DNA of 64,000 nt. Source: Ptychodera flava. Taxonomy: Eukaryota > Hemichordata > Enteropneusta > Ptychoderidae. Location of the stretch: the NCBI RefSeq assembly GCF_041260155.1, contig NC_091928.1:47331637-47395636 (forward strand), written 5' to 3'. Under the pieces are notes generated by a model. That model ran no database searches. It saw nothing but the letters and a program-made list of their open reading frames with translations, and was not told the origin of the DNA. How positions within the stretch are numbered: the first letter of the stretch is position 1; every line of letters begins with the position of its first letter. The position numbers were made by a program, and so were the translations under genes. Shown here piece by piece: positions 44,201 to 56,799 of this stretch.

Positions 44201-44278
44201 CGACTCGTCAAACATCAGCTCTTTGAATCGAGACGCCAATTTCAACACGAGGTCTCTGTCACCAAGGTAGGACGCCAT
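41272..44278 (-). CDS. dio: Iodothyronine-deiodinase-like selenoprotein (4 exons, in-frame Sec TGA)
   Basis: Reductive deiodinase family (thioredoxin fold, selenocysteine at the active site). Exons: 44278-44015, 43425-43228, 42379-42207 and 41533-41272, with GT-AG introns of phases 0, 0 and 2; 298 residues counting Sec, usual size for the family. Exon 2 ends ERPLVVIASSISUPPLA, where U is TGA at 43242-43240. Exon 3 has LYIYILEAHPRDGW and HHDNLEDRLAAAR, retaining both catalytic-region histidines. Exon 4 has LVVDPMTDAFANAYAAAPDR then AYVIEGGKMAYIG and ends FPAKK. The Cys two residues before Sec found in D1/D3 is Ser here. Exon 1 (MASYLGDRDL...) has no transmembrane helix, unlike vertebrate deiodinases. 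Its ATG directly follows an acceptor-like CTCTACAG, so further 5' exons are possible. The substrate cannot be inferred from sequence. Confidence 0.9.
43240..43242 (-). other. Selenocysteine codon (TGA) of the deiodinase-like gene
   Basis: In frame, 62 codons into exon 2, and followed by CCT CCG (Pro-Pro) and a GTAAGT donor 15 bases later. UPP is the invariant deiodinase active-site tripeptide. The frame is open on both sides in a 66-codon exon with good splice sites, and the downstream exons continue the family alignment, so this is recoding and not a nonsense mutation. Confidence 0.88.
43509..43895. mobile_element. MITE with GGGGAAGTT termini in deiodinase intron 1
   Basis: Left end (after TTAA 43505-43508) 'aggggaagtttaccaaggatgat', right end 'atcatccctggtgaacttcccct' followed by GTAA. 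About 390 bp, non-coding, lying wholly between exons 1 and 2. A truncated relative is at 1041-1380. Confidence 0.75.
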
Positions 44279-44371
44279 CTGTAGAGCTTTTGACAAACCA
44301 TGGAGAAAAACACTGCGCAAGTCACTTGCAGCTCGACAAAACCAAAGACAAAAACCCTTTCCATTTGCCAA

Positions 44372-45172
44372 GGACTAAATTGCAGGGACATCTTCTCCAA
44401 AACCAAGCCCCCCTAAGTAAGATCACAGTCTAGCCGATAAATGCTCCTTAGGCCAAGTTAAAAAACAAATGTGTTTCCCGTAACCACAGTGGAAAGACTA
44501 GCCTATCTAAGATATTGTCTTCGTAATTTCAAAATTTTCGAGTCATTTCTCTAAATTTTGCCATATTATGGGTCTCATCCAACAAAAAAAAGAAATTCCT
44601 CCGACCTACCTACCCTAATTTTCGAAGAATCGTTACCAAAAACACACGTATTTTTTTTCATTTAGCCCTAATAAATTGGGAAAATAAGACCGAGCTACTG
44701 TTATCATCTCATGCTGTAAAACGACAACAATAATATTTATTTCTGCAGAGTGCAGCAATAACCATTCGTTCAATATGCAAACCTTATGTTAATAAGTCAT
44801 TATCAATGTGACCCTCCTACTTTGAACCATACAACTGATATTCGAGTGCATGAAGCACAGTATTATTATTCATTATATAAATCATATTAATGAGTATTGT
44901 CCAAGTATGCAAACCCTACCACAATTACATATTATAAATATTGCGCAATTATGTAATCTTATATGCATATCTTCGATTTATATTTATATACACACAAATT
45001 ACTGCAAGTGACAAAGTACAAGGCATAATAATGGCAACGATGTACATATGGATGTCAATTTGTGTTACTATGCGATCTCATCAATATACGATGGCACGCA
45101 TATCTTATATAGGCCATGTTGTCTCCAGGTCACAACTTGGTATATACTAATTTTAAACTATCTGTATGTCAG
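44372..45172. other. No feature recognised
   Basis: AT-rich sequence upstream of the deiodinase first recognised exon. A further 5' exon or promoter could lie here but nothing distinctive was seen. Confidence 0.4.
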
Positions 45173-45176
45173 TTAA

Positions 45177-45527
45177 GGTTAATGCACCTCAAGGACAGAT
45201 GTTCGGACTCTCAAAGTTTTACAATTCTATTCTTGTATACAATTTATGGGGCCTCATTTTCAAGCCATTTGACTAATGGAAAAAATTCATCCTCTTAGTT
45301 TTTCGATGTTCGAAATTCTTATCTTTCCCTGTAGATTTAACACATGGATTACGGCCATTTTGAATGGCCAATATCGGTAAACTGTTAGATTATTTACTTC
45401 TCCGGTACCAAACTTCCCGGTGACGTCAGATTCTTACTCTTGATTTGATGAGAATATGGTTGAAAGTTATATTTAAGAAATTTTTCGCAAACGTTTGAAG
45501 TCTTTCACTTTCGAGGCGCGTAAAACC
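45177..45527. mobile_element. TTAA-site MITE (GGTAGTATGCGCCTCGG family)
   Basis: TTAA at 45173-45176 and 45528-45531; diverged ends GGTTAATGCACCTCA and CGAGGCGCGTAAAACC, 351 bp. It marks the left edge of the second R1 block. Confidence 0.75.
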
Positions 45528-47990
45528 TTAAATCACTGCAGCAAAGTCGTTGTAAATAGGGATCAGCAGCTTCCGAGAACGTGTGTCCTCCGTGACGTCA
45601 TTATTCTACTCCAAAATGGTTTTATCTTATATTATGAAAATGTATCGCAGCCGAGTACTGGCGTGAACACTAACTGGCACTGTGAGATTGCCGTTAATCT
45701 GGGGTTGATAGTCTGGACGTTGGGACCAGAATGAGGACACTTTTGAAAGAATGCCGAGGAAATATGGACAGAACTTTGAAGAACGGTCGTATATTGCCTA
45801 AGTAGCTTGATTCAACCCTCGGACTTAGCTAGCTTGGAGCAGAGACTGCTTACTGCCTCTCTGGCGTCAAATTGTTCATTTTGTGTAACTTTCAACAATT
45901 CTCTTTCAGAGTCAAGAATATAAATTGTGGTCACCGTCCAAATTTTGGTACTACAAGAAACAATTTACTCAACATTTACCGATATTTGAAATTCAAAATG
46001 GCCGACACCCCTGTGTTATCTCTCCGGCAAAATATAAAATTCCCGATTTTCAGAAAACTCAGCCGATGAAAATTCTTTAACTCCAAAAGCCTAAAACCGA
46101 ACCACTAAACCCCAAAATAGGTAGAATAAAACATAACTGTAAAAGTTTGAGAATCCAACTATCTGTCCCTGAGACGCATTTTACTTAAAGTGTACTCGGT
46201 GACGAAAGTCCGAATGAAGCAGACGAGAAAAAGTAACATCTACGGTGTGGCAAAGTGCAACTAGGCCTAAAATGTTGCAGGAGGGGAGTTGCAAACCAAG
46301 AAGTCAAACGATGAAGGGTTTATTTTTTAAATAGTAAATTGTTAACTAAATGGTTAATGTATTCAAGCTCAGTTTTGAAATCAATGTTATCTAAATGCCG
46401 TCCCCAACATTGTTTCTGTTATCTGCAGTTTTGAATATGCTCTTTGAAGGGGCCCATTTCAGTCCTAGTATTTTATATATTTGATATATCAATGTTACCA
46501 GCACCTCAAACGGACGTGAGTTAGCTATAATCAGAACAAAGAGTCGACAGGCGTACCTGACACCCTCCTGATACAATTTTCTTCATATTGCATTATAAAG
46601 ATTGCCATCTGTCGACTATGCACTTGTCTTGTGCAAGTATAGATGAACACTTAAATAGCAAAGTTTAAACATGCCATCTTATGTGATATTAAAGCGTAAA
46701 TTGGTCTTAATATATGTACGTTAGCCTGTTTTCTAACTCTCCAGTGAATGGAATGCAGGACGGAATGCGCAAATCTCAGAGAGTCTCAAAACGGGTGACC
46801 AGGTCTATCCGCACAAAGACGAAATGGGACGTGGTACGAATTTACGTTTAAACACTTTATAGGGGGCTAACTAATCGCGGCGTCTACCGAACTGTGACAG
46901 GGATGTCTGATATCGCAAGGCACAATGATTTGACAGGGGTTTCCAAGTGACTCCACCTTGGAGTGACGGTGACGCTGCAGAATACAAACTGAGATGCGTA
47001 TAACATGTGCGCGGTTTTTTTGAGAGTGACGACACACCTTCAATTCGTACTCGTTCAGGACCGTTAGAGATCGTGGCGTACACAAACCTCGTGCCCTCAA
47101 ATACGACACGCAGATCACTAGAACTCATTTTCTAGTGTATAAGTCCTTCATCACAACTTGTCACTATCAAGAGTTTGCTATCACATCCGCGGAAGCGCAC
47201 CAATAACATTTCTAGTTGCTCATTGCGAGAATGAAAAAGCTAAGTCTTTATACAGTGTATTGATTGACCACCTAACGTTACAGTCATTTTGTGTAAATCA
47301 GTAACTATGACTTTTGGAAGTGTGTAAGTCATGCGCACTAAGGACAGTATTGAAAAATATTTCATTTCATCAATGTGTGACGCATGCCAGAACAGTTTTT
47401 ATTAATAGACTACGCATATACGAAGAAAATATTCATAAACCTCGGACTGTGCATAATATAGTTATGATTTACAGACAACGAACGCACGTGATACTTACTT
47501 TTTCACTGTACGATATCGGCAGCTATGGAGTCCTTCTACTCGAACGGATGGATGTCGTGTGATATCAATCGTCCGCGAGTCAAAGAAGCAGGTTATTAGG
47601 TCACGTGAGCCGTTTTTAACTAACCATTACACGACATTGTTTAAATATTTGTTGTTGTTTTTTTTAAAGAAACGTTTAGCACATGTTTAAGTCTTTCACT
47701 ATCGAGGCGCAAACAACCTTGAAACACTGACTGCAGGAAAGTCGTTAGCAACAGGGATCAAAAGCTTCCGAAAACGTGTGTTCTCCATGATGACTTGTTT
47801 TCAGATAACAATGAGAACAATAGAACTATCATATTTCTATTACAAAATGGTTTTATCTTATATTATTAAAATGTATCGCAGCCGAGTACTGGCGTGAACA
47901 CTAACTGGCACTGCGAGATTACCGTTAATCTGTGGTTGATAGTCTGGACGTTGGGACCAGAATGAGGACACGTTTGAAAGAATGCCGAGG

Positions 47991-48590
47991 AAACAGTCAT
48001 ATAATACAGTCATTTTCAATTCAATCTCGGACAGTCAGGCTAACCGTATTGAGTCAATTCAGAAACGATTCCTTAGATATTTACATCATAAACAGGGATG
48101 TCACAGTGACTCTTCATCTTGGTGTAATTGTGACTATAAATTGCGCTGTAATTTATTTAAAAATCAACCTTTGTTCTTGCGGAGGAAACTATTCGATGTT
48201 TGTGCGTAAATGCCTTTTATCTTCTTATGACTCTACAGATTGTACAGGTTTTTATGGTCTATGCGTCATACCTAGATACTCTGCTAGACATAGACCTCTA
48301 TTACACATCCCTTACTGTAGAGTTGATATTACAAAAATGGCCTAATTGGACGTACGTCACGACTTTTTAATGATTTGATTGATAAGGTTTGTGATGTCGA
48401 TGTTTTTGAAGAATCTCATTCAACTTTTAAAAGACATGTTAATTTATTTTTGTCATTGTTTGATGTTTAGGGTACTTTTTTGTTTTTTTAAATTTTAGTG
48501 TATTTTATCATTATCTTTATTTTCTTGTCTGTAAGCGGCTGCCTGATGACGCTGTCGATGAGCAAATAAAATAAAATAAAATAAAATAAA
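47991..48590 (+). mobile_element. 5'-truncated LINE: RT C-terminus with (AAATA)n tail
   Basis: The coding remnant reads QANRIESIQKRFLRYLHHKQ, then CNLFKNQPLFLRRKLFD and, after a frame change, CVIPRYSARHRPLLHIPYCR. This is the conserved C-terminal tail of CR1/jockey-type non-LTR reverse transcriptases (RIESIQKRF...L...R...D...RPLL). It ends with a (AAATA)n tail at 48563-48590. Comparison with the other module B copies shows that it interrupts 'gccgaggaaa...cagaactttgaagaa'. Target duplication at most a few bases ('aaaca'). Confidence 0.8.
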
Positions 48591-48904
48591 CATCGGCAGA
48601 ACTTTGAAGAACGGTCGTATGCTGCCTAAGTAGCTTGATTTATCCCTCGGAGTTAGCTAGCTTGGAGCAGAGACTGCTTACTGCCTCTCTGGCGTCAACT
48701 TGTTCATTTGATGTAACTGCGTCATTCTGTGTGTGAAATTTGATATCAATTTTTTTTGTATTTCCCGTGGTCTATTGAAGTGTCTGTTCTTTTAGCCGGA
48801 AGGCCTATTTAACTTTTAATTCGTTTACCTCGAAGAAAAACTCGTTTAACAAACCCATACACGACATTGTTGAAACATGTGTAGTTGTTTTTCTTAAAGA
48901 AATG

Positions 48905-49535
48905 TTTTCCATTAGCTGTATCTTCTGGCGATTTTTCCGTTAGTTTTGATTGAAATGATCACTGGCTCATGTTGAATAGCCTGTCAAATAACATAGAATC
49001 GCATATCATTCGGAAACATTTATTACGTGCCCTACAACTAAATAACATGTGATTTTACAACGAAAATTTCAATTTTTGTCCGGACAGAAATACAAACTCT
49101 GTTGACACGAGGATTGCAACGTAGGCATTCTTCTGCACCTGCGCGAGCCATTTACAGCAATTTCAAAATAAACATACATTACTTTTGCCCGGTACACGTC
49201 GTAGTCCATTGTCCGAGCACGTTGCGTAGCCAGATGTCTGGCAATCCACGACGCGATGTTGTTTTGATCCCGCAATAAACGTGAGCTTGTACATCTCTCG
49301 TGATCGCAGGGTCACTATATCTGCGTTCTCCCCAGCACGCTGAGCAAGCCAGACGTCAACAAACGAGCTCGGAAGGGCAACACGTTTGAACAAAAATTAG
49401 CAGTTTTATGTGGCTATAACATCACTAATCATGTTTGTTTCTTCGTAAAACAACATTTTGCAACAAATATGAACCTCCAACATGGAATTTTCCGAGGTAA
49501 AAAATGGTCAAAAGTTACAAATAATGGCCCTTTAA
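48905..49535. mobile_element. TTAA-associated element related to the 16243-18194 family
   Basis: Relative to the uninterrupted copy at 47664, sequence between 'ttaaagaaatgtttt' (48894-48908) and a second 'ttaaagaaatgtttt' (49534-49548) is extra. Left interior CATTAGCTGTATCTTCTG and right interior GTCAAAAGTTACAAATAATG are diverged versions of the CATTATTTGTATCTTTTGAC terminus. Inside, minus-strand frames at 49163-49393 and 49069-49275 share partial similarity (WLAQRAGENADI / HLATQRARTMDY), hinting at an internal repeat. No known domain. Confidence 0.5.
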
Positions 49536-50737
49536 AGAAATGTTTTGCACAAGTTTAAGTCTTTGACTATCGAGGCGCGAACAACCTTGAAACACTGACT
49601 GCAGAAAAGTCGTTAGCAACAGGGATCAACAGGTTCCGAAAACGTTTGTCCTCCATGATGACTTGTTTTTAGGTTATGTGAGAACCATGGAACTGTCATT
49701 ATTCTACTCCAAAATGGTTTTATCTTATATTATGAAAATGTATCGCAGCCGAGTACTGGCGTGAACACTAACTGGCACTGCGAGATTGCCGTTAATCTGG
49801 GGTTAATAGTCCGGACGTTGGGACCAGAATGAGGACACTGTCGAAAGAATGCCAAGGAAAACTTGGAAAAATGGTCATATATTGTCTACGTAGCTTGTTT
49901 CAACTATCGGACTTAGCTAGCTTGGAGCAGAGACTTACTGCCTCTCGGGCGTCAACTCGTTCAATTGGTGTAACTGCGTCATTATGTATATGAACGTTGA
50001 TGTCAACTTGTATGTATTTCCCGTGGTCTTTTGAAGTGTCAATTCTTTTGGCCCAAAGGACTATATAACATTCAATTCTGTATACATTGAAGAAGAACTC
50101 GTTTATTTGCGTCGGAGCATTAAGCTGTCAATTATGCACCGTCTTGCGTTTCGACACTCGCTCAGTCCGGCATTCTCTGGAAGATGTTGTCTTTATACAA
50201 TGATTACGTGCATCGTTCTTGTCTTCACAGTTTCACAAATTTGTTACTTTGTCGAAGTCAGTAATTTTAAGGCGGTCGTTGTGATTGTTCTTCAGGTAGT
50301 TTGCGCCTTGAAAATTAGAGACTTTAACATTCACTCAAATTTTCCTCAAGCCAACTTTCAACAATTCTCTTTCAGAGTCAGGAATATAACTTGGGGGGGG
50401 GGGGGGGGGTCACGGTCAAAATTTTGATGCTACAGTAACAAATTGCACAACATTTACCCTATATTTTAAATTCAAAATGGCAGCCATCCCTGTGTTATCT
50501 CTACGGATAAATATAAAATTCACGAGTTTCAGAAACTAAGATGCTGAAAATTTTATAAACCAAAAACCTTCAAAATAAGCCCCTAAAATAGGTAGAACAA
50601 AACAGAACTTTTAAATTTTTAGAATCCAAATCTCTGTCACCGAGACGCATTTTAACTTAAAGTGTACTCGATAACGAAATTACGAATGAAGCAGACGACA
50701 AAAGCAGACATCAACGGTATAACAAAGTGCAACTAGG

Positions 50738-51554
50738 CAGGTGCAGCCAACGAACAACGCACTTTTAAATGAGTCCTTACCATGATAAGATATATTGTGC
50801 ATGACAAGTAATGTGAACTGACTAATTTTAAGTTATGAGGGTAATGAATTAGCTGTTCATAATTTGCCCTCCCACTGAAAATTTTTCGACTTTTCATACC
50901 CTCCCGCACTCAAATTTCATTTTTACCCACTCCCCACTTATTTTGTCTGTTTCCCCTCCCCACTGTAAATTTGTGAATTGCGAAAACAAAACTTGCTGAT
51001 TTCACGTGCCCTGGAAAAAATTCCACTCAAAATTTTGTCATTCTCTTTCCTCTGCAGACTTGAAGCTACCCTACCCTGTGATTAAAAGACCTGCCGACTT
51101 TGTTGATTTTTTCGCCATGTCTTAACGACCCGTTTGTTAATTTTCACATTAACAGCCAAAACACAATTTAGACACAAAACATATTAAAGCACATACTGGT
51201 ACAAGACAAGCTGGATGATATGTGAAGCCACTTTCCCTTTATTACAAGGCTAAGTAGTCTTGGTAACCTGTAAAGCTACATGTATAAGTACTTACCCTGT
51301 GTCCCATCCCGGAAAACACTATGGCTCAACTTCCCCTGTCCCCGTTTAAATGTAGCTTCCCTCTCCTCGTTTTCGCCAAGCCATGTCCCCAGGATAATCA
51401 ACCGATAGCTACCCTGCCCGACAAAAAACCCTAAAATTTGCTCCCCTGCCACTTAAAATATGTACCCTGCCCAAGGAAAATTAAAATTTCCCCTGCCCTC
51501 AAAAATTGCTCCCGGAATAGCTTTTTCGATGAATAGCTCCGTTGGCTGCACCTG
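50738..51554. mobile_element. 817-bp element with CAGGTGCAGCCAACG termini and 6-bp target duplication
   Basis: Inverted ends CAGGTGCAGCCAACG (50738) and CGTTGGCTGCACCTG (51540-51554). ACTAGG is duplicated at 50732-50737 and 51555-51560. The homologous uninterrupted site at about 46258 reads 'gtgcaactaggcctaaaatg', which fits exactly. The interior has strand-biased C-rich tracts and no coding frame. CAGG-type ends resemble hAT elements, but those make 8-bp duplications, so the superfamily is left open. Confidence 0.85.
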
Positions 51555-54471
51555 ACTAGGCCTAAAAATGTTGCAGGATGGGCAGTTGCGAACCAATAGG
51601 TCAAAAGATGATGCTTTTATTTATTTTAAATAGTAAATTGTTAACTAAATGGTTAATGTATTCAAGCTAAGTCCATGTTATCTAAATGCCGTCCCCAACA
51701 TTTTTCTGTTATCTGCAGTTTATGGTATGCTATTTGAAGGGGCCCATGTCAGTCCTAGTATTTTGATATATCATAATGTTACCAGCACCTCAAACTGACG
51801 TGAGTTAGTTATTATCAGAACAAAGCGTTGGGCGTACCTGACACCCTCCCTGATACAGTTTTCGTCAAATTGCATTATAATGATTGCCATCTGCCGATTA
51901 TGCTCTTGTCTTGTGGAAGTATAAATGAACGCATTAATAGCAAAGTTTAAACATGCATTCTTATGTGATATTAAAGCGTAAATTGATCTTAACATATCAA
52001 CTTTAGCCTGTTTTCTAACTCTCCAGTGAATGGAATGCAGGACGGAATGCGCAAATCTCAGAGAGTCTCAAAACGGGTGACCAGGTCCATTCGCACTAAG
52101 GCGCGATGGGACGTGGTGCGAATTTACGTTGTAACACTCTGTGGGGGGCTATCTAATCACGGCGCCTACCGAACTGTGACATGGATGTCTGATATCGCAA
52201 GGCACAACGATTGGGAAGGGGTATCCAAGGGACTCCACCATGGAGTGACGGTGACGCTGCAGAGTACAAACTCAGATGCGTATAACATATGCGCTTTTTT
52301 TGAGAGTGGCGACACACCTGCAATTTGCACTCCTTCAGGACCGTTAGAGATCGCGGCGTTGAAATACTTTCACACCTTTATTTCAAAAGTTTGTACACAA
52401 ACTTCATGCCCGCACACACGGCTAAGTCTTTATACTGCAATATCCCTCGAGGAAAATCAGAGCAGAAGTTTAACCTTCCACTTCCGAGGCGCATACTTCC
52501 TGAAGTTAATCGGATTTAGCGATTTCATTCAAGTATTAAATCAACCGTTCTTTCAGAAGAGTTTCCAAGCAGAAACAATACTTCCTTTAAGATTGACTGT
52601 TTATTTTATATGAGACTGAATGGAATATTTCACATCAAAGTGTTTGTCTTACAAAGCACGTTGATGTGGATAATAACCATCGGTTCCCGTGTTGGGCGTT
52701 GTCGTTATCAGCGCCATCAGGTTACGAGGTCGTCACCTTCACAGTACGGACGCCTTTCAAATCTTAATATATGTACTCGTGGGTGGTGGTGGTTCATGCA
52801 AGGTAAACGGACTTTGGTGAATCGGGTCACATGATGGTTAGGAACAGCACGACTAGTAATTCCAATGCATGGCATAATGCCATATATGTAAGTTTGATTC
52901 CGATCCCAGGTATTTTTGACTAAAATAAAGACAAGGCTGTTAGTCACACAGTAATATTGTTAGTTCTGCAGGACAAATTTAAATTGATCAACCGTCTCTA
53001 GGAATTTTTCACATCAACTCAAGATAGAAGGTGTAATGCCAGGTGACATGAAATTAGATAAAAATGTCTCAGTACCCAAGTTCGTACGTAACTAGTATTT
53101 TTTAAATAATTTATAACTACTTTGGCGAACCAAAGCTTGGCGCATTTACAGTGTGTGCACCGCGCAGGATTTCAGACATTTTGTTTTCAACTACTGGAAT
53201 CATGTTTAGTGCTATCTAATTTTTTTTTCATTTTTATTTCATTTTTTTGTTCTCAACCAAAGAGGACAAGGTTCACACGGCTGATCTAGATAGACGCACC
53301 CTGATGACGAGAAGTGTTTGTTTGGATGTCTAACATTAACTCAGCGCCGTGATTTTGTTTAGAGAATGTCACTGAACAGTAGATATTTCGATAATAATGT
53401 TCATTCTTGTCAGGAAAATCGGACAGGAGAGTCATTGTTCACTTAATTCATGGTCAAATGATATTGGTGTTTTCGTAAGTCGACTATCTTAGCCAAGATC
53501 CTCGACCCTAAAAAGTTCTTTTTGCATTTGCGAAAATCGCGCATGATTTTGCCATTTTTGCATCCAAATAGATATAAAAATGTTTCCGACCGATGCCCGA
53601 GATTACGGACTACCAATTTGTGCATGTGAGTCAGCCGGTCTGTATTGACTTGCCTGTAGAAAAGCAAAAAAAAAAAAAAACAACCGTCGTAATATCGTGT
53701 GATTGCGTGGAATCAGTCAAAACAGCCTCGGTGAGAAATTCATGGTGAAAAATGTCATCAAAATTGATATCACTTATAAAAAAGTTCAAACTAATGGCCA
53801 TTTTATTTTTTTATTTACTGAACCTATGAAAATTGCCGAGTATCGGTGTTTTGCAATGCCATTAATGAAAGTGATCTTTGTGCGGCACCATCGCTTGGTC
53901 ACCATATAACTTGTGACTTCCTTCATTTGAAGGGTTTATACTAAGGAACGTTTTTAGAAACTTTATTTACATTTTAAAGAAAGGACGCAATTCCTTTCTT
54001 TCCTGAAGGCTCAAAATTCTCGTGAAGAAATACGGAATGCTTAAAATCAAGGATAGAGGATTTTAACGTTTGAACGCAGTGTACCTAAAACGGTAGACTG
54101 GAAGATCATGTTTTCTCATGATATTTCTTTGCTACTCTCTGCTGAGTGAGGCTGACATAAACTTGTGGTAACGAGGCCTAGCCTGTACACCGTTAGCGAC
54201 GAAGGTCGATAACAAGACTTGCTATTTGCCCTCGATATTATCAAATCATTTGCGGCAGTCAAGCGTTCATCTTCTCGCTTATATAACACAGGCGACTGTA
54301 AAGAAAGTAACATAATTCTGAAAACTCCGAAGTCCTTCACCTTTAGTCAACAAGACTTTAGAATACTTGTCTCGCACAAGGTCATACTACCATTTGGCGG
54401 TATCTTGAGGGGTCATATTTCTATCGCTATATAACGGTAGACCTAGGTAGCTATAAACCCCGGTGCGGGGT

Positions 54472-55427
54472 ATGTTCTTAAGGTGGAGCTGCATGTTGCA
54501 AACACAGTTTTTACAAAGCATATTTCTCATCAGAGATGACAAGGAAACCCCCCTCATACTAAATATTTTAACAAGCAGAGACCCTGAAGTTTCTTATGGT
54601 AGCAGTACTTTGATGAATAAGGTATATCATTTTGGTAATGATGATAAAAATTAATTGAAGGCAAAAATTTATGCTATTTTCTGAAATGTAATATTTCACT
54701 TGAAAAGAAGAGTATGTATATGTAGGAAAAAACTACTATTTTATTTTGCATTATCTATCCTCTTTCTGCAATGGCATGGATTGAAAGACTGACACTCAAA
54801 AACTGATTAAAATCATGATTAGCAAAATTAAAATGCCTCTCATTCAAAATATAAAAACTTTATTGCCAAACAAAGTAGTCTTTTTCTTGTATAGCATAAA
54901 AAGAACATAATGTGAAAATTTCAGAAAACTTGACCCAGCCAGAGTGGAGTTAAATTCTTTGGAAATTTTGAAAGTGGGAGGAAAACCACACCAGGAAATC
55001 AGTCATTTGCATACATCTGCATACATTAACACCTGTTTATCACGCAACCTGAGACTGCTTGACAAGTTAAAAGATAAACCCAACCAAGTATTATTCTTAG
55101 GTTGAAAAATTAAATAAAATTGAATGAACATTTGCAAAAAAGTGATTTTTGAGCAAAATACGCTGTGTTTGGTGCAGCGACCCCTTAGGTCATCGGAAAT
55201 TAATACATACATACATACATACATACATACAAAGTTTATTGTCATTTACAATCGTACAAAGTCAATTTACAGATGACATAACAAGTAGCAAAATGACAAT
55301 TTTTGGAGCCAGAAAAATAGCTATCAGCTAATCGAGTCCTGACCCATCTCTAAAGTTTACATTTCATATTTAGATATTTAAAAGCGCTCAGTGAGTTATA
55401 TTAAACAAGATGCATATTAAACAAAAA
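54472..55427. other. Insertion in R1 module C relative to the left copy, with (CATA)n
   Basis: Left copy: 'ccccggtgcggggtat' (5710-5725) continues to 'aaaatgctgcttaatggcatttaag'. Here about 950 bp separate the same two sequences. It contains a (CATA)n run at 55202-55231. No inverted termini or coding domain identified, so the kind of insertion is unknown. Confidence 0.6.
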
Positions 55428-56585
55428 ATAATGGCATTTAAGTGACAATTAGCATCAAAAAGGGCTCTCGCTCTGTCAATATCGGCCGAAACAATGCTCA
55501 AATAAACATCATACACATACCATACAGGTATCCCCGACGTTTTACAAAAACTTTGAACGACACATGGAAAATAGTCCCCGTTTCTTCTCAGATACTTTGA
55601 ATTCTTTCAGTCGTTCACATGTTGAGAGTGCGCAGTTGCAGACCTTGGGCGCTGATAGCAGCATGGGTTATTTATAGCGTAACATTCAGCATGCAAAAAT
55701 CTATGATGACAAACTTATCAGACCTAAAAGGAAAGAGACAGACAGCAGACAGATATCATGTATCTTTAGATGACAAAGCTTAAACACATCACATGCGCAT
55801 GTCAGTAAAGTGTCGTCTGTAAGGGCATTTCAAGTGAGCGAAATAGATAACACTGGCGAGGAAGGCAAACATTCTCGCGTGATCTCGTGAAGCAGCATAT
55901 ATAAATTTTGTCCGTTTATTGGAGCAACTGAGTAAAACAATGGTCTGGACTTAGCCCGGTCAATGCTCATTTGGCGTACTGAGTCTTTGGAACAAAGCGC
56001 GTCTTTTTAATTCGAGGGCAGAACCATTGACTCTTTAACATGCTTTTAATGCCAGGGTATCTTTTCATTCGTAAGACTGCTAAGAAGATGGGCAGCGTAT
56101 GATATGATGAAATCATCATAAAATCTCGCGCATCGTCGAAATATTATTTCATTTTTTCACCTAACAGGGTTTGTAATAATATTGTTGAGTTAGCGGAGCA
56201 GACAGACCTTCCCCTCCAGATGTCGTTAATCTTTCTCAGTTTAAGGTAGTATCCGCCTCGGAAGTGAAAGACTTAAACTTTTGCTCAAACTTTACTCAAG
56301 GAATCTTTCAACAATTCTCTTTCAAAATCAAGAAAATCAATTTTTTTTTACTTCACAAAGGTGACAAAAATTTTCTTTGGCACCCAAACGGTTAACAGTG
56401 CGCCACTTACGGCAGAAAATGTCATGTCGGAGGCGCTGTGCACTTCTTAACAGAATATAAACAGTGACCTTATCGTCGTCATCTTGCAGCGTATCAGAAT
56501 CAATGTTACGTTCGAAGTATACCGTTCTGTACTTTTCGTGTCTGTGGATGGAGCTTGAGAGCTTAAAAATCAAATGAGCAAATAA

Positions 56586-56586
<1 letters not shown>

Positions 56587-56637
<51 letters not shown>

Positions 56638-56638
56638 A
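56587..56638. repeat. (AAAT)n microsatellite
   Basis: About thirteen tetranucleotide units immediately after the broken right edge of R1. Confidence 0.95.
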
Positions 56639-56799
56639 GATTTCTCTGACTGTTATCATTGTATCACCACTGTATATAGCAAGTGTAATTGTCTTTGGTC
56701 AAGTCCTTCAAGCTTTATATGGCAAACTGTGAAAGGTCATTAGGTATACAAATTATACATTAGCTGACATGAAAATGGCAAAAATCTTTCACCAATACA

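Larger units (their letters stand above)
45530..56335. repeat. R1 block, right copy (modules B-A-B-B-A-C)
   Basis: Module B ('gtatcgcagccgagtactgg...cagagactgcttactgcctc') occurs at about 45530-45880, 47690-48860 (split by a LINE) and 49550-50290. Module A (from 'aaatgccgtccccaacat', then 'ggaatgcaggacggaatgcg') occurs at about 46385-47665 and 51680-52400. Module C, 52500-56335, matches 4130-6620. Orientation is the same as the left copy. The longest plus frame in the window (52026-52613) lies here, but it is not conserved in the other module copies. The match stops at 56335 inside a MITE. Confidence 0.8.

Noticed and set aside
46867-47128. Overlapping minus-strand frames in R1 module A that look protein-like (…PCDIRHPCHSS…)
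   Set aside because: The other copy (52200-52400) is open in a different frame relative to indels; conservation is at the DNA level as expected for a repeat.
52026-52613. Longest plus-strand frame in the window (195 codons)
   Set aside because: It lies in R1 modules; the corresponding module copy at 46746 stops after about 35 codons and has frameshifts. No known domain.
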